The notes beneath the pieces were generated by a model that ran no database searches, was not told the origin of the DNA, and saw only the letters and a list, made by a program, of their open reading frames with translations. From positions 124,001 through 188,000 of the forward strand of contig NZ_SOCA01000007.1 of the NCBI RefSeq assembly GCF_004364345.1: a DNA stretch of 64,000 nt, given 5' to 3'. The position numbers and the translations under genes are program-made. This DNA comes from Prosthecobacter fusiformis (GTDB lineage Bacteria; Verrucomicrobiota; Verrucomicrobiia; Verrucomicrobiales; Verrucomicrobiaceae). Below are positions 53,783 to 62,420 of this stretch, one piece after another (position 1 is the first letter of the stretch; every line of letters begins with the position of its first letter).

Positions 53783-53812
53783 GTTTCCGTTGTTGATCGG
53801 GCTGACGGAAAC
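53783..53812 (+). promoter_or_regulatory. Hairpin between rpsP and khpA
   Basis: GTTTCCGT and ACGGAAAC (53783-53790 with 53805-53812) form an 8-bp stem with a 14-base loop, 15 bases after rpsP and before khpA. No T run follows, so a partial terminator or RNA-processing hairpin is more likely than a full stop. Confidence 0.5.
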
Positions 53813-53827
53813 AGCTAATTGCCTGTC

Positions 53828-54151
53828 ATGGACGCCCCCGAAGCACTTCGCGAATTCCTGACCTATGTGGTGGCCAATCTGATTGACCACCCGCAACAAG
53901 CTTCCATCGCCATTGGCCACAACGCCAATGGCGTTTTGGTGTTTCGGGTTCAGCTCGCCCAGGAGGATGTAAAACATGTCCTGGGGAAAAACGGCATGAC
54001 CGCCAGCTCCATCCGCTCCCTGCTCAATACGGCTGCTGAAAAGCACGGCCTGCGCGTCAGCCTGAAAATCGGCGCAGCGCGGGATCTGGAGGATGAGGAG
54101 ACGCCGGAGCAGGAGCAGCAGCGGGAAGAAGCCGCTGCGGCGGACTGTTGA
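53828..54151 (+). CDS. khpA: KhpA-like KH-domain RNA-binding protein
   Basis: Protein of 107 residues. The KH core is LREFLTYVVANLIDHPQQAS, then FRVQLAQEDVKHVLGKNGMTASSIRSLL with the GKNG loop at residues 53-56. KhpA is usually about 75-80 residues; here an acidic/Gln-rich tail of about 25 residues is added (DEETPEQEQQREEAAAAD). Position directly after rpsP is diagnostic. It binds RNA with KhpB in other bacteria. Confidence 0.9.
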   Translation: MDAPEALREFLTYVVANLIDHPQQASIAIGHNANGVLVFRVQLAQEDVKHVLGKNGMTASSIRSLLNTAAEKHGLRVSLKIGAARDLEDEETPEQEQQREEAAAADC

Positions 54152-54242
54152 CCGGGCCGCTGTCCCGGACGGGAATCCCGTTTCCCCGCTCACTGGCGGT
54201 TGCAGACTGCGCCGCTTCATCGTATCCCACGCGCCCCCATTC

Positions 54243-55652
54243 ATGCCGCTGACCCTTCACGACACACTTTCCCGCTCGCCGCGCCTCATCACGCCCCTGG
54301 ATGGCAAGACGCTACGCTTTTACTGCTGCGGCCCCACGGTTTACGGCCCGGCGCACATTGGTAATTTCCGCACCTTTGTGGCCCAGGATGTTTTCCGCCG
54401 CGTCATCGAGCAGGGCGGTCTGGCGACGCTGCATGTGCGCAACCTGACGGACGTGGATGACAAGACCATCCGGGATTCCCAGAAGGCGGGGCAGTCGCTG
54501 ACGGATTTCACCCAGTTTTGGACGGAGAAATTTCATGCCGACTGCGCTGCGCTGAATCTGCTGCCGCCACATGTGGAGCCGAGCGCCGTGGCGCACATCC
54601 CACATCAGATCCGGATGATCGAGACGCTCATTGAGCGCGGTCATGCCTATGCCACGCCGGATGGCAGTGTGTATTTCAAGGTGGCCTCCTTTGCAGACTA
54701 CGGCCGCCTTTCCCACCTGGAAGACCGGGAGCTGAAGCTGGGTGCCTCCTCCGCAGCCACGGCGACGGACAGTGATGAATATACCAAGGATTCACTGGCG
54801 GACTTTGCCCTGTGGAAGGGGAAGAAGGCAGAAGACGGCCCCAACTACTGGTCCAGCCCCTGGGGAGATGGGCGGCCTGGCTGGCACCTGGAATGCAGCG
54901 CGATGTCGCTGGAATACCTGGGCGAGGATTTCGATGTCCATGGCGGCGGGGTGGACCTGATTTTCCCGCATCATGAAAATGAGATCGCGCAGAGCTGCTG
55001 CGCCACGCATGGCCAGTTTGCGCGTCATTGGTTCCATGTCACCCACCTGATGGTGGATGGCGGGAAGATGAGCAAGAGCCTGGGAAATCTCTATACGCTG
55101 GAGGATCTGAAGGGCCGTGGGTATACGCCAATGGACGTCCGTTACGTGCTCATCAGCGGGCATTACCGTACGCCGTTGAACTTTACCCTGCATTCATTGG
55201 ATGCGGCCCGTCAGGCCTTGCAGAAACTGGCCAAGTTTGACAAGGCTGTTCGTGAGGTGGCGGGCGTGGCTGTTGAGGTGGCTGGCACGATGCCTGGGCC
55301 TTTCGCTGCGGCGTGGGACACGCTGAATGACGACCTGAATGTACCTGGCGCACTCGGGGATATTTTTGGAACGATCAACAAGACCAAAGCCGCGACTCTT
55401 TCCAAGGAGGAGGCCGTGGTGGCCCTGGAGGGGCTTCATTTTCTGCTGCGTGCCCTGGGCCTGCAATTGCCCGCCGGGAGTGATGAAGCGGACACCGAAG
55501 TGCCTGCGGACATTGCCGAACTGGCGGAAAAACGCTGGCAGGCGAAGCAGTCCAAGGACTGGGGGACCGCCGATGTCCTGCGCAAGGAACTGGATGCTGC
55601 CGGCTGGGTCATCAAAGACAGCAAAGAAGGCTATCAAGTGCTGCGGAAGTGA
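54243..55652 (+). CDS. cysS: Cysteinyl-tRNA synthetase
   Basis: Class I synthetase of 469 residues. The zinc Cys and HIGH motif lie in [18 protein letters not shown] (HIGN at 38-41); the KMSKS motif is [10 protein letters not shown]. The segment [21 protein letters not shown] is strongly conserved. The ATG at 54243 begins [11 protein letters not shown]; the open leader before it is Arg-rich. It follows khpA, which is not its usual partner. Confidence 0.97.
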   Translation: MPLTLHDTLSRSPRLITPLDGKTLRFYCCGPTVYGPAHIGNFRTFVAQDVFRRVIEQGGLATLHVRNLTDVDDKTIRDSQKAGQSLTDFTQFWTEKFHADCAALNLLPPHVEPSAVAHIPHQIRMIETLIERGHAYATPDGSVYFKVASFADYGRLSHLEDRELKLGASSAATATDSDEYTKDSLADFALWKGKKAEDGPNYWSSPWGDGRPGWHLECSAMSLEYLGEDFDVHGGGVDLIFPHHENEIAQSCCATHGQFARHWFHVTHLMVDGGKMSKSLGNLYTLEDLKGRGYTPMDVRYVLISGHYRTPLNFTLHSLDAARQALQKLAKFDKAVREVAGVAVEVAGTMPGPFAAAWDTLNDDLNVPGALGDIFGTINKTKAATLSKEEAVVALEGLHFLLRALGLQLPAGSDEADTEVPADIAELAEKRWQAKQSKDWGTADVLRKELDAAGWVIKDSKEGYQVLRK

Positions 55653-55663
55653 TTTGTGAAGGA

Positions 55664-55860
55664 GCTTTCTCCTGGCTTCGAGACCTTCCCAAACCCCCAC
55701 GCCCTGGCGGGCGCAGCTACCTGTGGCTGCTCGCGCCAGCGAGTGGGCGAGCTTTCTCACGGCTTCGACACCTCCCAAACCCCCACGCCCTGGTGGGCGC
55801 AGCTACGTGTGGCTGCTCGCGCCAGCGAGTGGGCGGGGGTTCTCGTGGTTTCGAAGCTTC
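55664..55860. repeat. Structured repeat family 1, locus B (two 86-bp units)
   Basis: Two units with the same plan as 34146-34589. Hairpin one is CGCCC-TGGC-GGGCG (or CGCCC-TGGT-GGGCG), hairpin two is CTCGC-GCCA-GCGAG, with CAGCTACNTGTGGCTG between and TTCGA...CCCAAAC before. Compared with locus A both strands of each stem have changed together (CCTCC/GGAGG to CGCCC/GGGCG, CCCGC/GCGGG to CTCGC/GCGAG), so the structure is conserved. Confidence 0.88.
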
Positions 55861-55937
55861 CAATGCATGCTGGGGGCGGACGGGGCTTTATTGGGGCGGA
55901 CGACGCGGGCAAGAGTGCCCACGGTACTTGGGGCGCT

Positions 55938-56801
55938 TCAAAAACAACTGATCTGCTCGGGCGTCAGACCACGGGTGGCTTCGGAGGCTTGGTAGGCCTG
56001 ATACTTCGGTCGTGGGCGGTTATTGAATCCGTTGCTGTTTCCGCTGTAACCACTGCCGTTTCCTGCGTTTCCGTTGCCGCTGTTGCGCGGGGTGCTGGTG
56101 CGCTCCCAGACGAGGCTTTGCCAGCCGTTGGCGATGGAGGCGCGGATGGCTTGGGTGGCGAGGGGTTCGCCGTTGCGCTCGCATTCGGCCAAGGTGTTGC
56201 GGGCGGCGATGGCGGTCCATTGCTTCTGCGGATTCAACCGGGCCAGGGCGCTGCGATGCTGGCACCACTGGTCCCAGGCTTCGAGAAAGTCCGGGGTGCT
56301 CAAGGCGGTGGGAACGGCCACAGAGTCGGCTTCACGGAGGTTTTCCTCGGTGTGCTGACGCCTCGCCGACCTGGGTCGGGCCTCACGCGCGGGAGGAGGC
56401 ACGGGTGTAAGGGCGGGTGGGGAGGATAGGGGAACGGGGAAAGGAGGGGCGGGAGGGAAAGAGGGGGCTAAATCGGCTGAAACGCGTTTCACTGTTTCAT
56501 GCGTTACATGCGTTTCATCGGTTGCAGGCAGGATGGGGGAAAGAAGTGCTTCATCAGGTAATGATGTTTTGCATTGTTCGACTTCAGCTGAAGGAGGAGC
56601 CTCTGAAGGAGAGGCCTGGCGTTTCGCCTCGCGGTGCTTGCGCACGCGCTCGGTGGAGGAGGATGTGGAGGTGCGACGGTCCAGGAGAGGGCGGACGAGG
56701 AAGCCGCCGTTTTTGGAGAGGCGCACCTCGCACCCGTATTCAGCCGCGACCTGGGCGGCGACCTTCAGCAGGGCTGGGAGGTCGAGGGGAAGAGTCAGCA
56801 T
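55938..56801 (-). CDS. Hypothetical protein, possibly a replication-helper-like protein
   Basis: About 287 residues, start ATG at 56801. The head MLTLPLDLPALLKVAAQVAA is followed by a basic Ser/Pro-rich middle (about 60-200, low complexity). A compact C-terminal block comes at about 200-260: FLEAWDQWCQHRSALARLNPQKQWTAI, then ECERNGEPLATQAIRASIANGW. The W..W..HR...R...K and I..SI.NGW pattern resembles the C-terminal part of phage or plasmid replication-organiser proteins. A Gly/Asn-rich tail follows (NSGNGNAGNGSGYSGNSNG). No other phage genes are near. A 28-bp motif shared with 34834-34861 lies 40 bases upstream of the start. Confidence 0.55.
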   Translation of the reverse strand: MLTLPLDLPALLKVAAQVAAEYGCEVRLSKNGGFLVRPLLDRRTSTSSSTERVRKHREAKRQASPSEAPPSAEVEQCKTSLPDEALLSPILPATDETHVTHETVKRVSADLAPSFPPAPPFPVPLSSPPALTPVPPPAREARPRSARRQHTEENLREADSVAVPTALSTPDFLEAWDQWCQHRSALARLNPQKQWTAIAARNTLAECERNGEPLATQAIRASIANGWQSLVWERTSTPRNSGNGNAGNGSGYSGNSNGFNNRPRPKYQAYQASEATRGLTPEQISCF

Positions 56802-56840
56802 GGGGGAAGCTATTCGCCTCTTTTTTCGGACGCAAGGGAG

Positions 56841-56868
56841 TGCCACCCCGACTTGGGCTAAGTGGCGA
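56841..56868 (+). repeat. 28-bp dispersed motif, copy 2
   Basis: 25 of 28 bases match 34834-34861. Here GCCAC and GTGGC at the ends can pair. It sits just upstream of the start of the hypothetical gene at 55938-56801. Confidence 0.7.
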
Positions 56869-57027
56869 AAAAAGTTTTGGGAGAGATCGGTCGTCATGCG
56901 GCCAAGGCAGGACGGAAGCCCGTTGGGGTTAGGTGCCCTGCCCTTTTGCGGATGCATTCCACATTTGGCGGAAAAATCCAGGGGCGGCGGCGTAGATGTC
57001 TATTCGTATTCTTCGGCCTCTATTCTC

Positions 57028-58665
57028 ATGCATCGTACTTTTTACATCCTGGCAGCTCTGGCTTTTTCCATTTTTCATTCGCAGGTGGCGGCGGTGCCGG
57101 TGCAAGCGGTGGATGTGTGCATTTATGCGGGGACGCCGGCGGGGATCAATGCGGCGATTGCGGCGCGGCAGGAGGGGCGAAGTGTGCTGCTGGTGGAGCC
57201 TTCTCGCTGGGTAGGGGGGATCCTGGGGGCGGGTATTAAACCGAAGCAGGATTGCCCGATCATCCGTGCGGTGGGCGGATTGACGCAGAGCAAGGTATTC
57301 AATTTTAGCCTGTCGCCGGAGACGCTACGCACGGACTTTCAGCAATGGCTGAAGGATGAGCAGGTGCCGGTGATTTATGGCCACCGGCTGCAGAGTCTTG
57401 AGCGGGAGGGGGGCCGCATCGTGCGCCTGCACCTGGAGGATGCGCCGCCGGATGAAACGGGTATCCCGCAGGCGGCGGGCAAGCATGAGGTTTCGCAGAT
57501 TATTGAGGCGAAGGTTTTCATCGATGCCAGCTATGAGGGGGATGTGATGGCCGCGGCGGGCGTGGCTTATTCGGTGGGGCGGGAGGCGCATGAAACGTAT
57601 GGTGAAGCACCTGCTGGGGTGGGCCTGCCGACGAACTGGACGCCGCTGGATCCGTATATCCGCCCGGGGGATCCGGCCAGTGGTCTGCTGCCACTGGTGG
57701 ATGCAGATCATGGCCGCGCCAAGGGGGCGGGGGATGAGTATACGCAGGCTTATAATTACCGCTTTTATGTGACGGATGATCCGGCGAAGCGTGTGCCGCT
57801 GACGCCGCCTGCGGACTATGAGGCGGCGCAGTATGAGGTGGTGGGCCGTTTTGTGGAATACCTGGTGAAGACGCACGCGCAGGATGCGAAAAAGCTCCAG
57901 GCGAGCCTGAGCATGATTTTCCCGGGCTGGAGAAACCAGGGGGAATACAATTACCAACGCCAGTCTTTGATCACGATGGCTCCGCTGGGCCTGAGCCGGT
58001 ATTATCAGGATGGGGATTACACGGCACGGGCGCGGGTGTGGAAACAGCATCAGGATTACCTGCGGGGCCTGCATCATTTCATGAGCACGGATGCTCGGGT
58101 GCCGGAGAAATTCCGCGCGTACACGGCGTCCCTGGGGCTGGACAAGACGAAGCATGAGGAGACCAACGGTTGGCCTAACCAGCTATACGTCCGCCTGACC
58201 CGGCGGATGGACGGGCCCTACAGGCTGACGCATGCGGATGTGCTGAATACGACTCAGGTTTCAGACAGTGTGGGCCTGGCTCTTTATGGGGTGGATATTT
58301 ATCCGGTGCGCCGGTATGCGGCAAAGAATCCTGAAACGGGAGAGCTAGGCATCGCGACGGAAGGGAATATGTTCATCGGCGGGGCGAAGGGGACGGGCCA
58401 CCCGTATGCGATCCCGTACCGGGCCATCACGCCGAAGGTGGAGCAATGCAGCAACCTGCTGGTGCCGGTTTGCATCTCGGCCAGCTACATCGCGTATGCC
58501 TCGGCCCGGATGGAGCCGGTGTTTTGTATCCTGGGGGAATCGGCTGGGGTGGCGGCTGCGCAGGCGATCGATGCGGGGGAGACGGTGCAGGCGATTGATG
58601 TGGCGAAGCTGCAAAAGCGGCTGCTGGAGCGCGGGCAGATCCTGGAGTGGACGGCGGAGAAGTGA
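57028..58665 (+). CDS. Secreted FAD-dependent oxidoreductase
   Basis: Protein of 545 residues with a signal peptide (MHRTFYILAALAFSIFHSQVAA). Dinucleotide motif: VDVCIYAGTPAGINAAIAARQEGRSVLLVEPS, then VGGILGAGIK. DASYEGDVMAAAGVAYSVGREAH and GTGHPYAIPYRAITP match the PF12831-type family shared with 12055-14097, but no golvesin-like tail is present. The ATG at 57028 starts the signal peptide; an open upstream stretch in the same frame crosses noncoding DNA. Confidence 0.87.
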   Translation: MHRTFYILAALAFSIFHSQVAAVPVQAVDVCIYAGTPAGINAAIAARQEGRSVLLVEPSRWVGGILGAGIKPKQDCPIIRAVGGLTQSKVFNFSLSPETLRTDFQQWLKDEQVPVIYGHRLQSLEREGGRIVRLHLEDAPPDETGIPQAAGKHEVSQIIEAKVFIDASYEGDVMAAAGVAYSVGREAHETYGEAPAGVGLPTNWTPLDPYIRPGDPASGLLPLVDADHGRAKGAGDEYTQAYNYRFYVTDDPAKRVPLTPPADYEAAQYEVVGRFVEYLVKTHAQDAKKLQASLSMIFPGWRNQGEYNYQRQSLITMAPLGLSRYYQDGDYTARARVWKQHQDYLRGLHHFMSTDARVPEKFRAYTASLGLDKTKHEETNGWPNQLYVRLTRRMDGPYRLTHADVLNTTQVSDSVGLALYGVDIYPVRRYAAKNPETGELGIATEGNMFIGGAKGTGHPYAIPYRAITPKVEQCSNLLVPVCISASYIAYASARMEPVFCILGESAGVAAAQAIDAGETVQAIDVAKLQKRLLERGQILEWTAEK

Positions 58666-58683
58666 GGGTGGAGTGGCTGGAGG

Positions 58684-58718
58684 GCTTTCGCACACCCGCT
58701 GGGGCGGGCGGCCACATG
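58684..58718 (-). repeat. Structured repeat family 1, locus C (single degenerate inverted copy)
   Basis: 31 of 35 bases match the reverse complement of the locus A unit, from GCTTTCGC through the CCCGC-TGGG-GCGGG stem to GCCACATG. It lies 18 bases after the oxidoreductase stop, before bioB. Confidence 0.7.
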
Positions 58719-58806
58719 GGGAGGCTCACATGGGGGATGATTGAAAATCCAAATTCGTTTTGCCCATTGGCGGGTTTCGTGGCATGACACTGGAAGCCTC
58801 CACTGC

Positions 58807-59817
58807 ATGAACTACGCTGATCTCCACCGCATCTACCACCAGCCCTTCTTTGACCTCATCAAGCAGGCACGTGCCATTCATGAGGAGCATTGGACGAATA
58901 ATGAGGTGCAGCTTTGCACGCTGCTGAGCATCAAGACGGGCGGTTGCAGTGAGGACTGCGGTTACTGTGCGCAGAGCGCGCGCTATACGACGGGTGTACA
59001 GGCGGAAAAGCTGATGGAAAAGGACGAGGTGATGGAGCGTGCACGTGCGGCGCGGGCCAATGGCTCCACCCGGTTTTGCATGGGCGCGGCCTGGAAGGGT
59101 GTGCGCGTGGGCACGCAGAAATTTAACCAGGTGGTGGACATCGTGAAGGATGTGTCCACGCTGGGCATGGAGGTGTGTGTGACGCTGGGCCAACTGGGCG
59201 CAGAGGAGGCGGCCATCCTGAAGGAAGCGGGCGTGACGGCTTACAATCACAACATTGATACCAGCCCTGAGCATTACCCAAACATCGTCAGCACGCATAC
59301 GTATGATGACCGCCTGAGCACCATCCGCCACGCGCAGGATGCCGGCATGTCCGTCTGCTGCGGGGGCATCCTGGGCCTCGGTGAGACGATTGAGGATCGC
59401 CTAAAGATGCTGGAAGTGCTGAGCAATTTCAATCCGCATCCAGAGAGTGTGCCGATCAATGCGCTGATGCCGATGAAGGGCACGCCGATGAGCGAAAACG
59501 TGCAGGTGGATAGCTTCTCGCTGGTGCGCATGATCGCCGTGACCCGCATCGCCATTCCGCGTGCGAAGGTGCGCTTGAGCGCCGGGCGCACGAACCTGAG
59601 CCGCGAAGCCCAGGCCCTGGCCTTCTTTGCAGGCGCGAATTCGATTTTCTACGGGGACAAGTTGCTGACGGCGGCGAATCCACGCGCCAATGAAGACCTG
59701 GCGCTGCTGGCGGAGCTGGGGCTTTCTGCGCAGCAACCGAATCCGGATATGAGTGCGCCGGTGGCGGATGAAGTCCGCGAGCTGGCTCCTGCGTGCCAGG
59801 TGGGCTGCGGGGTGTGA
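58807..59817 (+). CDS. bioB: Biotin synthase
   Basis: Radical SAM enzyme of 336 residues that inserts sulfur into dethiobiotin. The SAM-cluster cysteines are in GGCSEDCGYCAQSARY (Cys47, Cys51, Cys54). Other marks: AYNHNIDTSPEHYPNIVSTH, GGILGLGE and KVRLSAGRTNLSREAQALAF. The ATG at 58807 starts MNYADLHRIYHQPFFDLI. No other bio genes are nearby. Confidence 0.96.
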   Translation: MNYADLHRIYHQPFFDLIKQARAIHEEHWTNNEVQLCTLLSIKTGGCSEDCGYCAQSARYTTGVQAEKLMEKDEVMERARAARANGSTRFCMGAAWKGVRVGTQKFNQVVDIVKDVSTLGMEVCVTLGQLGAEEAAILKEAGVTAYNHNIDTSPEHYPNIVSTHTYDDRLSTIRHAQDAGMSVCCGGILGLGETIEDRLKMLEVLSNFNPHPESVPINALMPMKGTPMSENVQVDSFSLVRMIAVTRIAIPRAKVRLSAGRTNLSREAQALAFFAGANSIFYGDKLLTAANPRANEDLALLAELGLSAQQPNPDMSAPVADEVRELAPACQVGCGV

Positions 59818-59845
59818 TTCTCGAGGAGTGAGCCAGCAAGAGGTT

Positions 59846-60300
59846 GGCAAAAAGATGGTTGGTGAAAGATGGCTGAAATTTTTTACCAACCATTTTTTTG
59901 CCATGAATTTCTGCCAACTAGCTCATACCTCTTAAAGCCCTGTTTGATTGACTTTTAGGTGGGCAAAGATTCGCGTAGACGGAGCTTATGAGGGGCGGAC
60001 AAGTCGGGGCGGGACGCCCCAACTCCTTGGGTTGGGGCGGCGGGGGTGTGTGCAAGGGGGGAGCTGGCAAGATGCTGGCAAAAAGATGGGTGGTAAAAGA
60101 TGGCTGAAATCTTTTACCAGACCCTCTTTTGCCAATGGATTTCTGTGGGCGAAGATTCGCGTGGATGGCGCATCTGAGGGGCGACAAGTCGGAGCGGGAC
60201 GCTCCAACTCCTTGGGTTGGGGCTGCGGGGTGTGCAAGGAGTGGGGGCGTCTCGCCCGCAAATAATGAGGCCAGGAGGGCCTCACTCCTTGGGACTGTGA
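59846..60300. repeat. Structured repeat family 2: duplicated hairpin cassette
   Basis: The 622-base gap between bioB and lpxD holds a degenerate duplication. Each copy has a long A/T-rich hairpin starting TGGCAAAAAGATGG and ending TTTTGCCA (59845-59903 and 60076-60134). This is followed by GTGGGCNAAGATTCGCGT and a GC hairpin, then ACTCCTTGGG. The GC hairpins are GGGGCG-GGA-CGCCCC, then GGAGCG-GGA-CGCTCC, and a third, GAGGCC-AGGAG-GGCCTC, also followed by ACTCCTTGGG (about 60268-60294). The paired changes show that the stem, not the sequence, is kept. Confidence 0.85.
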
Positions 60301-60439
60301 CAGAGGTTTTCGCTTCATAGTGGCCGAAGTCGTTGGAGGGGACTTTGACAAAATCCACAGGGGGGGACGCCTTTGCTCCATGGGTGAAAACCTCTTTTCA
60401 CGAAACTCTCTTCTGGCCTTTGAGATCAGATTGTGACAC

Positions 60440-61492
60440 ATGGCGGGCCGCATGAACATCGCCCTTTCTGAATTGGCTGAACTGTTGGAAGGCCAGCTTC
60501 TCTCTGGCAGTCCTGAAACCCGTGTCACTGGCTTTGCATCGCTGAGGGAGGCGCTGGCGGGCGACCTGAGCTTTTATTATGATGCGCGGTATAAGGACCG
60601 GCTGATGGAGACCAAGGCGACGGCGGTGCTGGTGCCGGAAGGGCTGGAAAAATGCCCTGACAAAGTGGCGTGCATCGCGGTGAAAAATCCTTCTCACGCT
60701 TTTGAAAAGGTGGTGGATACGTATGGCTATCAGGCCACGGCTTTTGAGCCGGTTATTCATCCACGGGCCTGCATCGCGGAGGATGTGAAGGCGGACCTTT
60801 CCAAGATCTCAGTCGCGGCTTGTGCGGTGATCGAGAGCGGGGCACAGATCGGCGATGGGACGGAAATCGGGGCGGGATGTTTTGTGGGCCGCAATGCGGT
60901 GATCGGGGCGGGGTGCAAGCTCTTCGCGAACGTCACGGTGTATGAGGCCTGTGAGCTGGGAGACCGGGTGATCCTGCATTCAGGTACGGTCATCGGGGCG
61001 GACGGGTTTGGGTATGAATTTGATAAAGGCCGTCATCGCAAGGTCCGCCAGGCCGGGATTGTGCAGATCGACAATGATGTGGAGATCGGCGCGGGGACGA
61101 TGGTGGACCGGGCGCGCTTTGGCCGCACGTGGATCGGTGAAGGGACGAAGATCGATAACTTGGTGCAGATCGGTCACAATGTGATCATCGGGAAGCATTG
61201 CATCATCGTGGCGGCGTGTGCCATCGCGGGGAGTGCGGTGATCGGGGATTACGTGGTCATCGCGGCACAGAGCGGGGTGGCGGGGCATGTGAATGTCGGG
61301 TCGTTTGTGACGCTGGGGGCGCGCAGCGGGGTGACGAAGGACATCCCTACGGGCAAGGCAACTTACATGGGCTTCCCTGCGATGCCGGTGATGGATGAGC
61401 GCCGCCGCTGGGCGAGCATCAACCGTCTTCCGCATCTGTCTGCACGGGTGAAGGCTCTGGAAAAAGGCCAGCCTGCTGCGGAGGATGAGTGA
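60440..61492 (+). CDS. lpxD: LpxD, UDP-3-O-acylglucosamine N-acyltransferase
   Basis: Lipid A biosynthesis enzyme of 350 residues (or 346 if ATG at 60452 is used, MNIALSELAELLEGQ). An N-terminal uridine-binding domain precedes a left-handed beta-helix of hexapeptide repeats (about 100-310: IGDGTEIGAGCFVGRNAVIG, then IGADGFGYEF). The catalytic His is in the NLVQIGHNVIIGKHC segment. It implies a lipid A outer membrane. The gene is not in the common bamA-skp-lpxD-fabZ order here. Confidence 0.95.
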   Translation: MAGRMNIALSELAELLEGQLLSGSPETRVTGFASLREALAGDLSFYYDARYKDRLMETKATAVLVPEGLEKCPDKVACIAVKNPSHAFEKVVDTYGYQATAFEPVIHPRACIAEDVKADLSKISVAACAVIESGAQIGDGTEIGAGCFVGRNAVIGAGCKLFANVTVYEACELGDRVILHSGTVIGADGFGYEFDKGRHRKVRQAGIVQIDNDVEIGAGTMVDRARFGRTWIGEGTKIDNLVQIGHNVIIGKHCIIVAACAIAGSAVIGDYVVIAAQSGVAGHVNVGSFVTLGARSGVTKDIPTGKATYMGFPAMPVMDERRRWASINRLPHLSARVKALEKGQPAAEDE

Positions 61493-61535
61493 TATGAGGG
61501 CGGATCATTCGCCCGAACGCTAGGTTGTAATACCC

Positions 61536-61583
61536 ATCGTTGGGCGGATGTGTCTGGCGAAGACGGATGGGCCGCCCAACGAT
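61536..61583. repeat. Long inverted repeat downstream of lpxD
   Basis: ATCGTTGGGCGG (61536-61547) and its exact inverse CCGCCCAACGAT (61572-61583) form a 12-bp stem with a 24-base loop. A second, smaller hairpin GGGCG-GATCATT-CGCCC precedes it. No T run follows. The rest of the 236-base spacer shows no gene. Confidence 0.7.
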
Positions 61584-61728
61584 CCGCCTTCTGGGGAAGT
61601 GGCGTTGACTCCGTACGTTCAGGAACTAGCCGGATAGTTTTGCGAAGGGAGCAGCAGACGTGGACGAGGCGGTTTGCGCAAAACACATCCAGCCTACGGC
61701 CCAGCAGCCAGCGGGTCGTGATGCGCTA

Positions 61729-62160
61729 TCATGCGTCTGATTTTAAGACGGCTGGCCGGGTGGGGCGAAGCTGCAGGTAGAGGCCGAGGAGGAGGAGGGC
61801 GGCATCCCGCAGGATCAGGTCGAGATAGTTGGAACTGGCCTGGCTGCTGCCGAAGCAGCCACACTGGATATCGATGCCGCGATGCCAGGAGATGCCGATG
61901 GCGATGAGGAAGGCGAGCAGGCTGGTATTGAGGATGAGGAGGCCGCCTTTTCTAAAGAGGCTGGTGATGACGGCGAGGCCGCTGAAGACCTCCAACCAAG
62001 GAAGGAACATGGCGACCCAGGCGGCGTAGGGGTCCGGCACGAGGTCAAAGCTGCGGACATCCATGACGAAAGAGGCGGGGTCCCAGGCCTTGAGCAGACC
62101 TGCATAAACAAAGACGCCGCCGAAGAGGAGGTGCAGGAAGAGGTGAAAGAGACGGGACAT
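61729..62160 (-). CDS. MauE/DoxX-family membrane protein
   Basis: Membrane protein of 143 residues with four hydrophobic helices. The pattern LFGGVFVYAGLLKAWDPASF, then FLPWLEVFSGLAVI, is that of the DoxX/MauE superfamily. The segment DIQCGCFGSS (CxC) is common in MauE-like proteins linked to thiol-disulfide exchange. No partner gene is visible in the window, so the electron partner is unknown. Confidence 0.82.
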   Translation of the reverse strand: MSRLFHLFLHLLFGGVFVYAGLLKAWDPASFVMDVRSFDLVPDPYAAWVAMFLPWLEVFSGLAVITSLFRKGGLLILNTSLLAFLIAIGISWHRGIDIQCGCFGSSQASSNYLDLILRDAALLLLGLYLQLRPTRPAVLKSDA

Positions 62161-62420
62161 GGCTGCAAGAGGATACGGGGCGGAGTAGGGATCTGCATCT
62201 ACTCATTGCGGATCAAGAGGGTTGGATGATGGACGGAACCCCGATGGGATGGTGGCTTGACCCAGGCTTGTGTAGCCAGAAAGCTATTGCTCCTTCTTAA
62301 CGCCGCCCTCAAAAACGACAACATTCCTTTGCTTACACCCACAGTTGCTGGGCTTAATTGCGCAGGCCGGGGGACAGCCAAATGTAGTGCTTGCGCTGGG
62401 GGCGACGGCAAAATGCGGGT

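Noticed and set aside
56533-57027. Extension of the second FAD oxidoreductase upstream
   Set aside because: It runs antisense to the unknown gene and ends at the signal peptide that clearly begins the protein.
59918-60358. 146-codon frame antisense across the hairpin cassette
   Set aside because: It crosses the duplicated hairpins and its product is Pro/Ser-rich and repeated only because the DNA is.
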